NCBI RefSeq assembly: GCF_006716865.1
Contig: NZ_VFPT01000001.1
Coordinates: 2,661,001 to 2,725,000 of the forward strand
Reading direction: 5' to 3'
From: Roseinatronobacter monicus
GTDB taxonomy: Bacteria; Pseudomonadota; Alphaproteobacteria; Rhodobacterales; Rhodobacteraceae
DNA length: 64,000 bases
In this document: positions 45,042 to 54,511 of the stretch, piece after piece
Layout: every line of letters begins with the position of its first letter
Numbering within the stretch: position 1 is the stretch's first letter
Notes under the pieces: model-generated
Databases searched by the model: none
Told to the model about the DNA's origin: nothing
Seen by the model: the letters and a program-made list of their open reading frames with translations, nothing else
Program-made: the position numbers and the translations under genes

Positions 45042-47210
45042 ATGCATATGCCCCTGCCCCTGACCCGCGATCTGGTGTTGATCGGTGGCGGGCACACGCA
45101 TGCGCTGGTGTTGCATCGCTGGGCCATGCACCCCCTGCCCGGCGTGCGTGTCACCGTGATAAACCCCGACCCGGTTGCGCCCTATACCGGCATGTTGCCC
45201 GGCTTTATTGCAGGGCATTACAGGCGCGAAGAGTTGGATATAGACCTTGTGCGCCTTGCACGGCGCGCAGGCGCGCGGCTGGTGATGGGCAAGGCCAGTG
45301 GATTAGACCGCGCTGAAAAGCTGGTGCATGTGCAGGGCCGCCCCCCCATTGCCTATGATCTGGCTGCAATTGACATAGGCATCACATCTGATCTGCCGAT
45401 GATACCCGGCTATGGCGATCATGCGGTTTCAGCAAAACCACTGGGGCGCTATGCGCAGCAATGGCAAGACTGGTGCGCAAGGCTGAAGACGGGGGCGGTG
45501 GCCGCACGTATCGCCGTGATCGGCGGCGGTGTCGCGGGGGTGGAGCTGGCGCTGGCGATGGCTTACCGGCTGCAACCGCACGCGCCACAGATCACCATCC
45601 TACAATCTGGCGCGCTGTTGCCCAATATCGGCGCACAGGCGCGCAAGCGGCTTATCGGCCATCTGGAGCGGTTTTCGGTCACAATCGTTGAGCAGGCCAA
45701 GGTCACGGACGTAACCCCGCAGGGCGTGACTTTGGCCGATGGCACGCAGATCGCGGCCAGTCTGGTGCTGGGGGCGGCAGGCTCGCGCCCGCAAGACTGG
45801 TTGCAAGATACAGGGCTGGAGTTGGCAGACGGGTTTGTCACAGTGGACCCTTATCTGCGCTCTGTCACCGACCCTGCCATCTTTGCGGTCGGCGATTGCG
45901 CGCATATGGCCCATGCCCCACGCGCGAAAGCGGGGGTCTATGCTGTGCGCCAAGCGCCCTATCTGTTCGACAATCTGCGCGCGGCCCTCGGGGTCGGGCG
46001 GCTGCGCGCCTACAAGCCGCAGCGCGATTATCTGAAACTGGTATCGCTGGGCGACAAGACCGCGCTGGCTGACAAATGGTCACTGCCGCTGGAAGGGCGC
46101 TGGCTTTGGGGGCTGAAAGACCGGATCGACGCCAAATTCATGGGCCAGTTCCGCGACCCGCGCCCCATGCCGCCTGCGCTGCCGCCTGCATATGCCGATG
46201 GGCTGGCAGAGATGCTGGGCGACAAACCCCTATGCGGCGGGTGCGGGGCCAAGATGGGGGCGCAAACCCTGCGCACCGCCTTGCCGGATGTGACGCGCGC
46301 CGATGTTGAGGCCGGGATCGGGGATGACGCCGCGATCTTGCGTATGGGTGATATGCGGCAGGTGATCGCAACCGACCATCTGCGCGCATTGACAGATGAC
46401 CCATGGATGATGGCCCGCATTGCCGCCACCCATGCGCTGGGTGACATATGGGCAATGGGTGCGCGCCCGCAAGCCGCACTGGCGCAAGTGACCTTGCCGC
46501 GCATGGCCCCCGAATTGCAGACCCGCACCCTGCGCGAGGTGATGGCAGGCGCACAATCGGTACTGGAACCGGCAGGCGTGGCGCTGGTCGGCGGGCATAG
46601 CGCGATGGGGGCCGAAATGCAGTTGGGCTTTACTGTCACTGGCCTGCTTGACGGGGCTGCCACCACCAAAGCCGGCGCGCAGCCCGGCGATGTGCTGATC
46701 CTGACCAAACCCTTGGGGACAGGGGTCATCATGGCCGCTGAAATGCAGTGGGCCGCACCGGGTGGGGCGGTCGCAGGGGCATTGCATGCGATGGTGCAAT
46801 CACAGGGCCGCGCGGCAGAGTTGCTGGCCCCTGTGGCACATGCGATGACCGATGTAACGGGTTTTGGGCTGGCCGGGCATCTGGCGGAAATGCTGGCGCA
46901 GGACGGCTTGTCAGCGCGGCTGGACCTTGGCGCGCTGCCGGTGCTGGACGGAGCCGAAGCGCTGGTCGCGGCGGGGTATTATTCCAGCATCGCCGCAGAC
47001 AATCGCGCGGCACTCGCGGGGGTGTTGGACGCGCCCGATACAGCGCGCGCGGCATTGCTGGTGGACCCGCAGACGGCAGGCGGTTTGCTGGCCGCTGTTG
47101 CCCCCGCGCAAGCAGTAGCGATTGTCGCAAAACTGCAAGAGATGGGTTTCACTGCTGCCATTGTCGGGGAGGTCACAGGCCAGAACGGGCTGCAAATTAT
47201 CGCGGAGTGA
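45042..47210 (+). CDS. selD: FAD-dependent oxidoreductase-SelD fusion (selenide, water dikinase)
   Basis: 722 residues in two parts. Residues 1-380 are an NDH-2-like FAD/NAD(P) oxidoreductase (LIGGGHTHALVL, VIGGGVAGVELALAMA, FAVGDCAHM). Residues 390-722 are selenophosphate synthetase, with the active-site CGGCGAK (Cys398, Cys401, Lys404; the last two match E. coli Cys17 and Lys20), GDDAAI, ATDHLRAL, VGGHSAMGAEM and TGFGLAGHLAEML. SelD makes selenophosphate from selenide and ATP; the fused flavoprotein may supply reduced selenium. ATG 45042 follows GGAG. It is convergent with mnmH, overlapping by 14 bp, which indicates selenium is used for tRNA selenouridine. Confidence 0.92.
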   Translation: MHMPLPLTRDLVLIGGGHTHALVLHRWAMHPLPGVRVTVINPDPVAPYTGMLPGFIAGHYRREELDIDLVRLARRAGARLVMGKASGLDRAEKLVHVQGRPPIAYDLAAIDIGITSDLPMIPGYGDHAVSAKPLGRYAQQWQDWCARLKTGAVAARIAVIGGGVAGVELALAMAYRLQPHAPQITILQSGALLPNIGAQARKRLIGHLERFSVTIVEQAKVTDVTPQGVTLADGTQIAASLVLGAAGSRPQDWLQDTGLELADGFVTVDPYLRSVTDPAIFAVGDCAHMAHAPRAKAGVYAVRQAPYLFDNLRAALGVGRLRAYKPQRDYLKLVSLGDKTALADKWSLPLEGRWLWGLKDRIDAKFMGQFRDPRPMPPALPPAYADGLAEMLGDKPLCGGCGAKMGAQTLRTALPDVTRADVEAGIGDDAAILRMGDMRQVIATDHLRALTDDPWMMARIAATHALGDIWAMGARPQAALAQVTLPRMAPELQTRTLREVMAGAQSVLEPAGVALVGGHSAMGAEMQLGFTVTGLLDGAATTKAGAQPGDVLILTKPLGTGVIMAAEMQWAAPGGAVAGALHAMVQSQGRAAELLAPVAHAMTDVTGFGLAGHLAEMLAQDGLSARLDLGALPVLDGAEALVAAGYYSSIAADNRAALAGVLDAPDTARAALLVDPQTAGGLLAAVAPAQAVAIVAKLQEMGFTAAIVGEVTGQNGLQIIAE

Positions 47211-48282
47211 GCGGGCCAGCGAATGTGGCGCTTTCAGATTCCCGATGAATCATCTGTTGAAAAACGCGGTCTGCTGCGATTTCCTGTGACTTTTCCGATA
47301 AATCGTCCAGCGCGATGCGCAAGACAGCCTGCTGCCCCTTGCGCATACGCTGATAGCTTGGGTCGTAATGCGCGGCAATCAGGCTTTCGGCCAATGTTGC
47401 GAAATCACCAGTTGCGGCCAGCGCGCGCCATGCCTCTATCTGGGCGGCGGGCTGATAGGGGCGCAAGCCCTCAATCACCGCACCCAGCTTGTCAGGCTGT
47501 TCGGCAAACTCGCTATAGGCGCGCAGAGAATAGGCCGCACGCGCGGCCACCGGCGCGTCGATTTGCACACGCGGGGCCGCTTGCATGGCGCGCCACAGCG
47601 CGGGCGGCAGGCGGATATCGCCGATGCGGTTGGACTCTGCCTCAATCAGGACCGGGCGGGTGGGGTCCAGCGCGCAGATCGCCTGCGCCAGATGCGTCTC
47701 GAACATTTTTTGCGAGGGTTGCGGCGTCAGCCCGCCAAACAGCGACCCGCGATGCACGGCCAGCCCTTCGAGATCAATCACCTGCCCGCCCCGCGCGGCA
47801 ACACGTGCAAGGATTTCGGTTTTGGCGCTGCCTGTGCCGCCATCAATCAGCAGGATCGGGGCCGGAAACGTGCCGTCATAGAGCAGCGTTTGCACCAGTT
47901 TGCGGTAGCTTTTATACCCACCCTCCAGCACTTCCGCGCGCCAGCCGATCTGGCGCAGGATCGTCGCAAAAGAGCCTGACCGCTGCCCACCGCGCCAGCA
48001 ATACAAAAGCGGTTGCCAGTCGCCGGGTTTGTCCGCCAATGCGCCCAGCAGGTGGTGCGCGGCATTCTGCGCCACCAGTGCTGCACCCAGTTTGCGCGCG
48101 GTAAAGGGGCTGTCCTGTTTGTAGATGGTGCCTACGCGGGCGCGCTCGTCATCATCCAAAACCGGCAGGTTGATAGCCCCCGGCAGATGATCTTCGGCAA
48201 ATTCGGCAGGGGCGCGCGCGTCGATGACTGTATCGAAGCGCGCGGTTTGCAGATGTTGCAATGTGTTCAGAACAAAATTCAT
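47197..48282 (-). CDS. mnmH: tRNA 2-selenouridine synthase
   Basis: 361 residues: an N-terminal rhodanese domain (DARAPAEFAEDHLPGAINLPVL, catalytic Cys95 in YCWRGGQRS) and a P-loop domain (GGTGSAKT, 148-155). MnmH (SelU) replaces the sulfur of 2-thiouridine at the wobble position of tRNAs with selenium from selenophosphate, through a geranylated intermediate. ATG 48282 is preferred to the GTG at 48288. It sits tail-to-tail with selD, its donor enzyme. No selA, selB or tRNA-Sec is in the window. Confidence 0.93.
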   Translation of the reverse strand: MNFVLNTLQHLQTARFDTVIDARAPAEFAEDHLPGAINLPVLDDDERARVGTIYKQDSPFTARKLGAALVAQNAAHHLLGALADKPGDWQPLLYCWRGGQRSGSFATILRQIGWRAEVLEGGYKSYRKLVQTLLYDGTFPAPILLIDGGTGSAKTEILARVAARGGQVIDLEGLAVHRGSLFGGLTPQPSQKMFETHLAQAICALDPTRPVLIEAESNRIGDIRLPPALWRAMQAAPRVQIDAPVAARAAYSLRAYSEFAEQPDKLGAVIEGLRPYQPAAQIEAWRALAATGDFATLAESLIAAHYDPSYQRMRKGQQAVLRIALDDLSEKSQEIAADRVFQQMIHRESESATFAGPLTPR

Positions 48283-48324
48283 GGGCACCCCCTGCCGCAG
48301 CCATGGCCGCGGCAGGTCAAAAGG

Positions 48325-50856
48325 TCAATCCTGCGCGCGCAATGTCTGCGCGGGGCGCACGGCCAGCGGGCGCAGCGCAAAGGCCAGTCCGGCCAGCAGC
48401 GTGGCCAAGATACCCCCCACGACAATGGCAATCGCCGAGACAGGCTCGAACTGGTAACTCGACTCCATCACAAAGCGCATGACGGCCCAGGATGCCAGCG
48501 CCGCTGCCGCCAGCGCTACAAGCCCTGCCGCCGCCCCCATCAGGACAGAGCGCAGCGCGAAACTGGCCAGAATGCCCGCGCGTGACGCCCCCAGCGTTTT
48601 CATCACGGCCGCCTCATAGACCCGCGCACGCTCGCCTGCCGCTGCCGCACCGATCAGCACAACAAAGCCGGTCAGAAGCGTGGCAAGGGCGGCATAGCTG
48701 GTGGCGGTCGCCATAGTGGACAGGGCTTCGGTCACGCGTTCCGCCGCTTCGCGCACACGAATGGCGGTGATATTGGGGAACATGTTGGACAGATCGCGCA
48801 GGATCGCGCCCTCAGCCGCTTCCAGCGCGTAGACGGTGGCGATGTGGGTATGCGGCGCGGAGCGCATCGGTTCGGGCGACATTACCATGACAAAGCCAAT
48901 GCCCCCGGTCGAGAAATCAACCTCGCGCAGATTGGCAATCTCGGCGGTGATGTTGCGGCCCAGTATATTGACGGTGACATTATCGCCCACGCCAAGCCCC
49001 AGATCGGCGGCTTGCTCTGCCCCGAAACTGACCAGCGGCGGGCCGGAATAATCCTCCGCCCACCAGTCGCCTGCAATCAGGCGCGTGCCGTCTGGGATGG
49101 TCGCGGAATAGCTGATGCCACGATCCCCGCGCAGCACCCAATGCCCGGCATTGGGATGCTCACGCGAAGGAATGCCGTTTATCTCAGACACCACGCCGCG
49201 CAGCATGGGGGCTGTTTCCACGCGGTCGACATTTTCATCCTCGCCCAGCCGCTCCAGAAACCCGTCAATCTGGGTGTTCTGGATATCGAGGAAGAAATAG
49301 CTGGGCGCGCGGTCGGGCAAATCCATCGTGATGGCGCGGCGCAGGTTGCTGTCAATCTGGCCGACAGCCGCCAGCACGGTCAGGCCAAGACCCAAGGACA
49401 GGATCACAGCGGTCGCCCCTTCGCGCGGATTGCCAATCGCCCCCATCGCCATGCGCAGCGCGGTGCGCCCGCGCAGCGCGCGCGCCCGCGCCAGCCTGCG
49501 GGCCAGAAACCGCACACCAAGGGCGGCCAGCGACAAGACCGCCAGCGCCCCGATCACCCCGCCCGCCGTGGCATAGGCCAGATACGGGACAGCCGCGAAG
49601 GCCGCAGCGACCAGCACCAGCCCCACAACCAGCGCCAGCGTGACCAGCAGATAGGGCCAGCGCGGCCAGCCCTTGGACGATTCAGCGACACCGCGAAAGA
49701 TGGTCGCGGCGCGCACATGTTCAGTGCGTGCCAGCGGCCAGAGGGTGAAGATAAGCGCTGTCAGTGCGCCATAAAGTGCAGCCTCGATCAGCGCGCGCGA
49801 TTGCACGGTGATTTCAAGATCCACCGGAATCTGATCAACCACCAAGGGGGCCACGGCAAAGGGCACCACTGCCCCCAGCGCCAGCCCCAGCGCAAGGCCG
49901 ATGACCGTCAGCACGCCGATCTGCATCAGGTACACGGCAAAGATCGTGCGGCTTTCGGCACCAAGGGTCTTGAGTGTGGCAATCACATTGGTCTTGCCAT
50001 CGAGATAGGTGCGCACAGCGGCAGACACACCGACCCCGCCCACAGCAAGCCCCGCAAGGCCAACCAGCACAAGGAAAGACGACACGCGGTCAATCACATT
50101 GCGGATTTGGGGGGCTGCGTTGCGGCTGTCGCGCCAGCGCACGCCTGCGCCGTCAAACTGCGTGGTGACGATGCCGCGCGCCTGATCCAGCGACAGGTCG
50201 GGCAAAAGCAGGCGGTAGTTCACTTCGTATAGCGTGCCCGGCCCCAGCAATTCGGCACTCTCCAACGCGTCGCTGCGCACCAGCGTGCGCGGGCCAAAGC
50301 CGAAATTTGCACCCAGCCCGTCGGGTTCGCGGGTGATGTGGGCGCGCAAGGTGAATTCCTGAACGCCAAGGCGGAATGTATCGCCCATCTCCAGCCCCAA
50401 GCGCTCGGCCAAGATGCGCTCCATCACGCCGCCGGGCAGACCGTCTTGCACCTCCAACGCCTGTTCCAGCGGAATGGGCGGGTCAAGCCCGATGCTGCCC
50501 ACCAGCGGATAGGCCGCATCTACGCCCTTGACCTGCGTGACCGAACGTTCGGCTGTGTCGCCTGTGCCGGTCACGGCCATGGACCGGAAATCGACGATTT
50601 CCGAGACTTGCGCGGCGAAACCGTCCAGCCAGTCGCGTTCCTCCGGGGTGGCGAAGCGGTAGGTCATGCGCAATTCGGCGTCCCCGCCCAAAAGTGTCGC
50701 CCCTTCGCGCGCCAGCCCGTCATCAATCGCCCCGCGCACGGACCCGACCGCCGCGATGGCCCCGACGCCCAAGGCCAGACAGGCCAGAAACACCCAGAAC
50801 CCGCGCAAGCCGCCGCGCAATTCGCGGCGTGCGATCTTCCATGCGACAGAGATCAT
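48325..50856 (-). CDS. ABC transporter permease, FtsX-like (YbbP type)
   Basis: 843-residue permease with two FtsX-like repeats: a first membrane helix at about 18-40, a large periplasmic domain, three spans around 255-360, a further group near 400-450, and a last trio after 720. The length and duplicated layout match YbbP rather than LolC/E. Its start overlaps the ATPase stop as ATGA. Such YbbA/YbbP systems are linked to envelope lipid or ester handling and are often next to tesA, as here. The substrate is unknown. Confidence 0.88.
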   Translation of the reverse strand: MISVAWKIARRELRGGLRGFWVFLACLALGVGAIAAVGSVRGAIDDGLAREGATLLGGDAELRMTYRFATPEERDWLDGFAAQVSEIVDFRSMAVTGTGDTAERSVTQVKGVDAAYPLVGSIGLDPPIPLEQALEVQDGLPGGVMERILAERLGLEMGDTFRLGVQEFTLRAHITREPDGLGANFGFGPRTLVRSDALESAELLGPGTLYEVNYRLLLPDLSLDQARGIVTTQFDGAGVRWRDSRNAAPQIRNVIDRVSSFLVLVGLAGLAVGGVGVSAAVRTYLDGKTNVIATLKTLGAESRTIFAVYLMQIGVLTVIGLALGLALGAVVPFAVAPLVVDQIPVDLEITVQSRALIEAALYGALTALIFTLWPLARTEHVRAATIFRGVAESSKGWPRWPYLLVTLALVVGLVLVAAAFAAVPYLAYATAGGVIGALAVLSLAALGVRFLARRLARARALRGRTALRMAMGAIGNPREGATAVILSLGLGLTVLAAVGQIDSNLRRAITMDLPDRAPSYFFLDIQNTQIDGFLERLGEDENVDRVETAPMLRGVVSEINGIPSREHPNAGHWVLRGDRGISYSATIPDGTRLIAGDWWAEDYSGPPLVSFGAEQAADLGLGVGDNVTVNILGRNITAEIANLREVDFSTGGIGFVMVMSPEPMRSAPHTHIATVYALEAAEGAILRDLSNMFPNITAIRVREAAERVTEALSTMATATSYAALATLLTGFVVLIGAAAAGERARVYEAAVMKTLGASRAGILASFALRSVLMGAAAGLVALAAAALASWAVMRFVMESSYQFEPVSAIAIVVGGILATLLAGLAFALRPLAVRPAQTLRAQD

Positions 50857-51554
50857 TCAGCGGCCTCTTTGCGGTGTGTCTCGACACCTGATATCCGGCC
50901 ATCGGCCAGCGTGATGACCCGGTCGCACCGCGCGGCCAGTTCAGGCGCATGGGTCACCAGCACCAAGGTTGCACCGTGGCGGTCGCGCAGGCCGAACAGA
51001 AGGTCCATGATCGCCTCGCCATTGGGGCCGTCCAGATTGCCGGTCGGTTCATCGGCCAGCAAAATATCAGGGCGCGGTGCTGCGGCGCGGGCAAGGGCCA
51101 CGCGCTGCTGCTCGCCGCCCGACAACTGGGCGGGGTAATGGTCCAGCCGGTGGCCAAGGCCGACCGCGCGCAATTCTTCCTCGGCGCGGTCAAACGCATC
51201 GCGCCGGCCTGCCAGTTCCAGCGGGGTCGCAACGTTCTCGAGCGCGGTCATTGTCGGAATCAGGTGGAAAGACTGGAACACCACACCCATATGTTCCCTG
51301 CGGAACCGGGCAAGCGCATCTTCGCCAAGGGCAGTCAGATCATGGCCAAGCGCCGACACTGCCCCGGATGTTGCACGCTCCAACCCGCCCATGAGCATGA
51401 GGAGTGATGATTTGCCCGACCCAGATGGCCCGATCAAACCCACGGTTTCGCCGCGCGTGACATCCAGAGTGATTGACCGCAATATGTTCACTGGCCCCGC
51501 ATTTCCCTGCAAGGTCAAGTCCACATCCCTGAACGAGAGTACCATGTCCTTCAT
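50853..51554 (-). CDS. ABC transporter ATP-binding protein (YbbA/LolD-like)
   Basis: 233 residues: Walker A GPSGSGKSSL, Q-loop FQSFHLIPTMTALENV, signature LSGGEQQRVALARA, Walker B ILLADEPTGNLD, and the switch His in LVTHAPEL. LolD/MacB-like ATPase energising the FtsX-like permease downstream. ATG 51554 is preceded by AAGGAAAG at 6 bases, the best start; MVLSF at 51545 is also possible. The start region overlaps that of the divergent tesA. Confidence 0.9.
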   Translation of the reverse strand: MKDMVLSFRDVDLTLQGNAGPVNILRSITLDVTRGETVGLIGPSGSGKSSLLMLMGGLERATSGAVSALGHDLTALGEDALARFRREHMGVVFQSFHLIPTMTALENVATPLELAGRRDAFDRAEEELRAVGLGHRLDHYPAQLSGGEQQRVALARAAAPRPDILLADEPTGNLDGPNGEAIMDLLFGLRDRHGATLVLVTHAPELAARCDRVITLADGRISGVETHRKEAAE

Positions 51555-52272
51555 CCAGACTTTCCTTTTAAAAAACCATTCACCTGCATATGGGGTTGCG
51601 TCCTCATTCGGCAACTGCTGCGCTGCGGCAATCATGTCTTTCACGCTTGTGGCGGGCAGCTCCGTCGCCACTGCTGCGGAAACGCCCATCCGGCTTGTCG
51701 CCTTGGGCGACAGCCTGACCCAAGGCTACGGCCTGCCAACCGATGAGGGGTTTGTGCCGCAATTGCAAGCCTGGCTGGATGCGCAGGGGGTTGAGGTTGA
51801 GGTCATCAATGCCGGTGTGTCTGGTGATACCACAGCGGGCGGGCTGGCGCGGATGGACTGGACGCTGGACGAACCTGTTGACGCGATGTTGATCGCGCTG
51901 GGTGGCAATGACCTGTTGCGCGGTCTGAACCCTGCCTCGAGCAAGGAAAACCTGAGCGGTATTTTGGCGCGGCTGGAGCGCGAGGGCATCCCTGCCATAT
52001 TGGCTGGCCTGCCTGCGCCGGGCAATTACGGGCCTGAATTTCAACTGGCATTCGAGCGCATGTATGTTGACCTTGCGGGCATGTATGACGTGCCGCTTTA
52101 CCCCAATTTCATGCAGCCCATGACCGACAAGGCGGATGAAGGTGTCAGCTTTGCCGATCTGATGCAGGACGATCACATCCACCCCAATGCCGAAGGTGTG
52201 GCCCTGATCGTCGAGGGGCTCGGCCCGGAATTACTTGAATTCTTGCGTGGGCTTGATGCACAACCGTCCTAG
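51544..52272 (+). CDS. tesA: Arylesterase/lysophospholipase, SGNH hydrolase (TesA-like)
   Basis: SGNH hydrolase with block I GDSLTQGYG (nucleophile Ser), block III GGNDLL and the catalytic DHIHP near the C-terminus. It is exported (signal-like stretch ending SVATAAE) and hydrolyses thioesters, aryl esters or lysophospholipids in the periplasm. The start is uncertain: ATG 51544 overlaps the divergent ABC gene's start, while ATG 51634 would leave about 80 bp for promoters but has no clear ribosome site and a short signal peptide. The neighbourhood with a YbbAP-like exporter is a common one for tesA. Confidence 0.9.
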   Translation: MSFIQTFLLKNHSPAYGVASSFGNCCAAAIMSFTLVAGSSVATAAETPIRLVALGDSLTQGYGLPTDEGFVPQLQAWLDAQGVEVEVINAGVSGDTTAGGLARMDWTLDEPVDAMLIALGGNDLLRGLNPASSKENLSGILARLEREGIPAILAGLPAPGNYGPEFQLAFERMYVDLAGMYDVPLYPNFMQPMTDKADEGVSFADLMQDDHIHPNAEGVALIVEGLGPELLEFLRGLDAQPS

Positions 52273-52290
52273 GTTGCTTCCCTGCTGAGA

Positions 52291-52327
52291 GTTGTGGCCC
52301 CTGACGCTTCTTGCTATGGGCCATAAC
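52291..52327 (+). promoter_or_regulatory. Structured leader upstream of metK (candidate SAM-responsive element)
   Basis: GTTGTGGCCC (52291-52300) pairs over 10 bp with GGGCCATAAC (52318-52327), one pair being G-U, around a 17-base loop. No T-run follows, so it is not a simple tesA terminator. The loop's CTTGC could pair with GCAGG (52384-52388) at the metK ribosome site, which would make an RNA switch. Rhodobacterales metK genes are known for SAM/SAH riboswitches, but I cannot match that consensus here. Confidence 0.35.
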
Positions 52328-52397
52328 TGACAATGACCATATGACAGGCTGGCCGCGGCGATCCAAAAGCCACGGCGGCACCAGCAGGCGGATGACC

Positions 52398-53564
52398 ATG
52401 GCAAGAGACAATTACATTTTCACCTCGGAATCTGTGTCCGAGGGGCACCCCGACAAGGTTTGTGACCGCATCTCGGATGCGGTACTGGATGCACTACTCG
52501 CCGAAGAAGAAACCGCGCGCGTCGCGTGCGAAACCTTCGCCACATCCTCGCTGGTGGTGATCGGTGGCGAAGTGGGCCTGTCCGACCCCGAGCGGCTGAA
52601 AGATTACATGGGGCGCATCCCGCAGATCGCGCGCGATTGCATCAAGGATATCGGCTATGAACAGGACAAGTTCCACTGGAACACCTGCCATGTGCTGAAT
52701 TTCCTGCATGAGCAATCGGCCCATATCTGGCAGGGCGTGTCACAGGATGGCGCGGGCGATCAGGGGATCATGTTCGGCTATGCCGTGGATGAGACACCTG
52801 AATTGATGCCCGCCCCCATTCAATATGCGCATCAGATCCTCAAGCGGTTGGCGGAAGTGCGCAAATCCGGCGTAGAGCCGACCTTGCGCCCCGATGCCAA
52901 AACGCAGTTGTCGCTGCGCTATGAGGGGGGGCGCCCGGTCGAGGTCACGCAGCTGGTCCTGTCAACCCAGCACGCAAGCGCCGACCAGAAACCCGATGAC
53001 ATTCGCGCGATTGTCGAACCCTATATCCGCGAAGTGCTGCCCGCCGACTGGCTGACCGAGAAAACCGAATGGTGGGTCAACCCGACAGGCACCTTTGTGA
53101 TTGGTGGCCCGGATGGGGATGCCGGTCTGACGGGGCGCAAGATCATTGTTGACACCTATGGCGGGTCTGCCCCGCATGGGGGCGGTGCATTCTCGGGCAA
53201 AGACCCGACCAAGGTGGACCGCTCTGCCGCATATGCTGCGCGCTATCTGGCCAAGAATGTGGTGGCCGCAGGCATGGCCAAACGCTGCACCTTGCAGATT
53301 TCCTATGCGATTGGTGTTGCAAGGCCGCTGTCCATCTATGTGGATACGCATGGCACAGGGTTGGTCGATGACGAAGCTATCGAGCGCGCCGTGGCAAAGG
53401 TCATGGACCTGACACCGCGCGGTATTCGTGAACATCTGGGCCTGAACCGGCCCATCTATGCACGCACAGCGGCCTATGGCCATTTCGGGCGCGCACCGGA
53501 ATCGGATGGCGGCTTTTCATGGGAGCGCACCGATCTGATCGAGGCGCTGAAGAAAGCGGTCTGA
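52398..53564 (+). CDS. metK: S-adenosylmethionine synthetase
   Basis: Makes SAM from methionine and ATP. In 388 residues: [16 protein letters not shown] at the N-terminus, [10 protein letters not shown], the P-loop-like [21 protein letters not shown] (written in part), and YGHFGR at the end. ATG 52398 gives the usual [13 protein letters not shown]-terminus; an in-frame ATG two codons earlier is possible. A strong terminator follows. Confidence 0.96.
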   Translation: MARDNYIFTSESVSEGHPDKVCDRISDAVLDALLAEEETARVACETFATSSLVVIGGEVGLSDPERLKDYMGRIPQIARDCIKDIGYEQDKFHWNTCHVLNFLHEQSAHIWQGVSQDGAGDQGIMFGYAVDETPELMPAPIQYAHQILKRLAEVRKSGVEPTLRPDAKTQLSLRYEGGRPVEVTQLVLSTQHASADQKPDDIRAIVEPYIREVLPADWLTEKTEWWVNPTGTFVIGGPDGDAGLTGRKIIVDTYGGSAPHGGGAFSGKDPTKVDRSAAYAARYLAKNVVAAGMAKRCTLQISYAIGVARPLSIYVDTHGTGLVDDEAIERAVAKVMDLTPRGIREHLGLNRPIYARTAAYGHFGRAPESDGGFSWERTDLIEALKKAV

Positions 53565-53590
53565 ACGCCGCGCTGGGCGCCGCAAAATAT

Positions 53591-53621
53591 AAAGCGCAAG
53601 GCCGCGGGCCTTGCGCTTTTT
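53591..53621 (+). terminator. metK terminator
   Basis: 13-bp perfect stem (AAAGCGCAAGGCC/GGCCTTGCGCTTT) with loop GCG, followed by a T-run. It ends metK and, because the 5' side is A-rich, may also stop the convergent DUF2892 gene. Confidence 0.85.
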
Positions 53622-53652
53622 CAGATCAGATGGGTGCGCAAATCTTCCGAGC

Positions 53653-53859
53653 TTACGCGCGGGCGGTGGTGCTGCCCTTCAGGCCCAGTTTGCGGAACAC
53701 CATCGCGGCAGGGCAAAAGCCCGTGAACGCCGATTGAAACATGTTCAGCGCAATCAGCACTGTGAACCAGATGAACATGGGCGAGACAAAGGCGGTCAGC
53801 AACACGCTGATCAGAACCATTACGCCCGCAAAAGCAAGAACTGCACGATCGACTGTCAT
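53653..53859 (-). CDS. DUF2892 inner-membrane protein (YgaP-like)
   Basis: 68 residues: MTVDRAVLAFAGVMVLIS, two hydrophobic spans and FTGFCPAAMVFRKLGLKG, with the conserved GxCP motif of DUF2892. These small membrane proteins sometimes accompany rhodanese domains. ATG 53859 follows GGAG. The role is unknown. Confidence 0.85.
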   Translation of the reverse strand: MTVDRAVLAFAGVMVLISVLLTAFVSPMFIWFTVLIALNMFQSAFTGFCPAAMVFRKLGLKGSTTARA

Positions 53860-54071
53860 AGCAAATACTCCAATATAGATTCTCTTCATAATCGCATATC
53901 GCAATATGTAATTCAAGTATATGCATGTTTTAATTTGATTGACCAACTTGCGCGTCCACCTTGGGCATTGCTGGCACCCTTTCGCGCGACAAAACCATCA
54001 CGCGCTCGTGACTTTCCTTCCAGTTACTGGAGCGCGCTAACAGACCTCAGACATCACAGCAGGAGAATTTG

Positions 54072-54479
54072 ATGAAACCCGTTAATCTTGCCGCCAGCCT
54101 TGTTTTTGCCGCCGCAGTGGGTGCAGGTGGCTATGCCATTGCATCAAACCACGGGCATATGAATCACGGCGATCATGGTGGGCATGGCGACCATGCAGAC
54201 CATAGCAGCGACCGCTCCGACCTGCCCGCCTCGACCCGCGCCTATATGGATGCGAATGACGCCATGCATGCCGACATGATGATCGAGTTTACAGGCGATG
54301 CGGATGCCGATTTCATCCTAGGGATGATCCCGCATCATGAGGGTGCGGTCGTGATGGCCGAGATTGTTCTGGAACATGGCACTGATCCCGAAGTTGCCAA
54401 TCTTGCCCGCGAGATAATCGCCGCCCAGAACGAGGAAATCGACTGGATGCGCGCATGGCTGGCAGAACGCGGCCAGTAA
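54072..54479 (+). CDS. DUF305 periplasmic His/Met-rich protein
   Basis: 135 residues with a signal peptide (VFAAAVGAGGYAIA), a His-rich segment (HGHMNHGDHGGHGDHADH) and a C-terminal DUF305 four-helix domain (FILGMIPHHEGAVVMAEIVLEHG, IIAAQNEEIDWMRAWL). The HH and Met residues suggest metal (copper) binding, known or suspected for this family. ATG 54072 follows AGGAGA. It stands alone, convergent with the DUF2383 gene. Confidence 0.88.
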   Translation: MKPVNLAASLVFAAAVGAGGYAIASNHGHMNHGDHGGHGDHADHSSDRSDLPASTRAYMDANDAMHADMMIEFTGDADADFILGMIPHHEGAVVMAEIVLEHGTDPEVANLAREIIAAQNEEIDWMRAWLAERGQ

Positions 54480-54486
54480 TATTGGC

Positions 54487-54506
54487 GGGGCGGGTCACAC
54501 CGCCCC
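54487..54506. terminator. Hairpin between convergent DUF305 and DUF2383 genes
   Basis: GGGGCGG-GTCACA-CCGCCCC, a perfect 7-bp stem followed by TGCTTTC. It lies just after the DUF305 stop and probably ends its transcript. Confidence 0.5.
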
Positions 54507-54511
54507 TGCTT

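Noticed and set aside
48844..50232. 462-residue open frame on the plus strand
   Set aside because: It is antisense to the FtsX-like permease; His/Gln/Arg-rich composition typical of shadows.
53600..54070. Possible tRNA or small RNA in the gap after metK
   Set aside because: The only structure is the metK terminator; no cloverleaf or CCA end was found here or elsewhere in the window.
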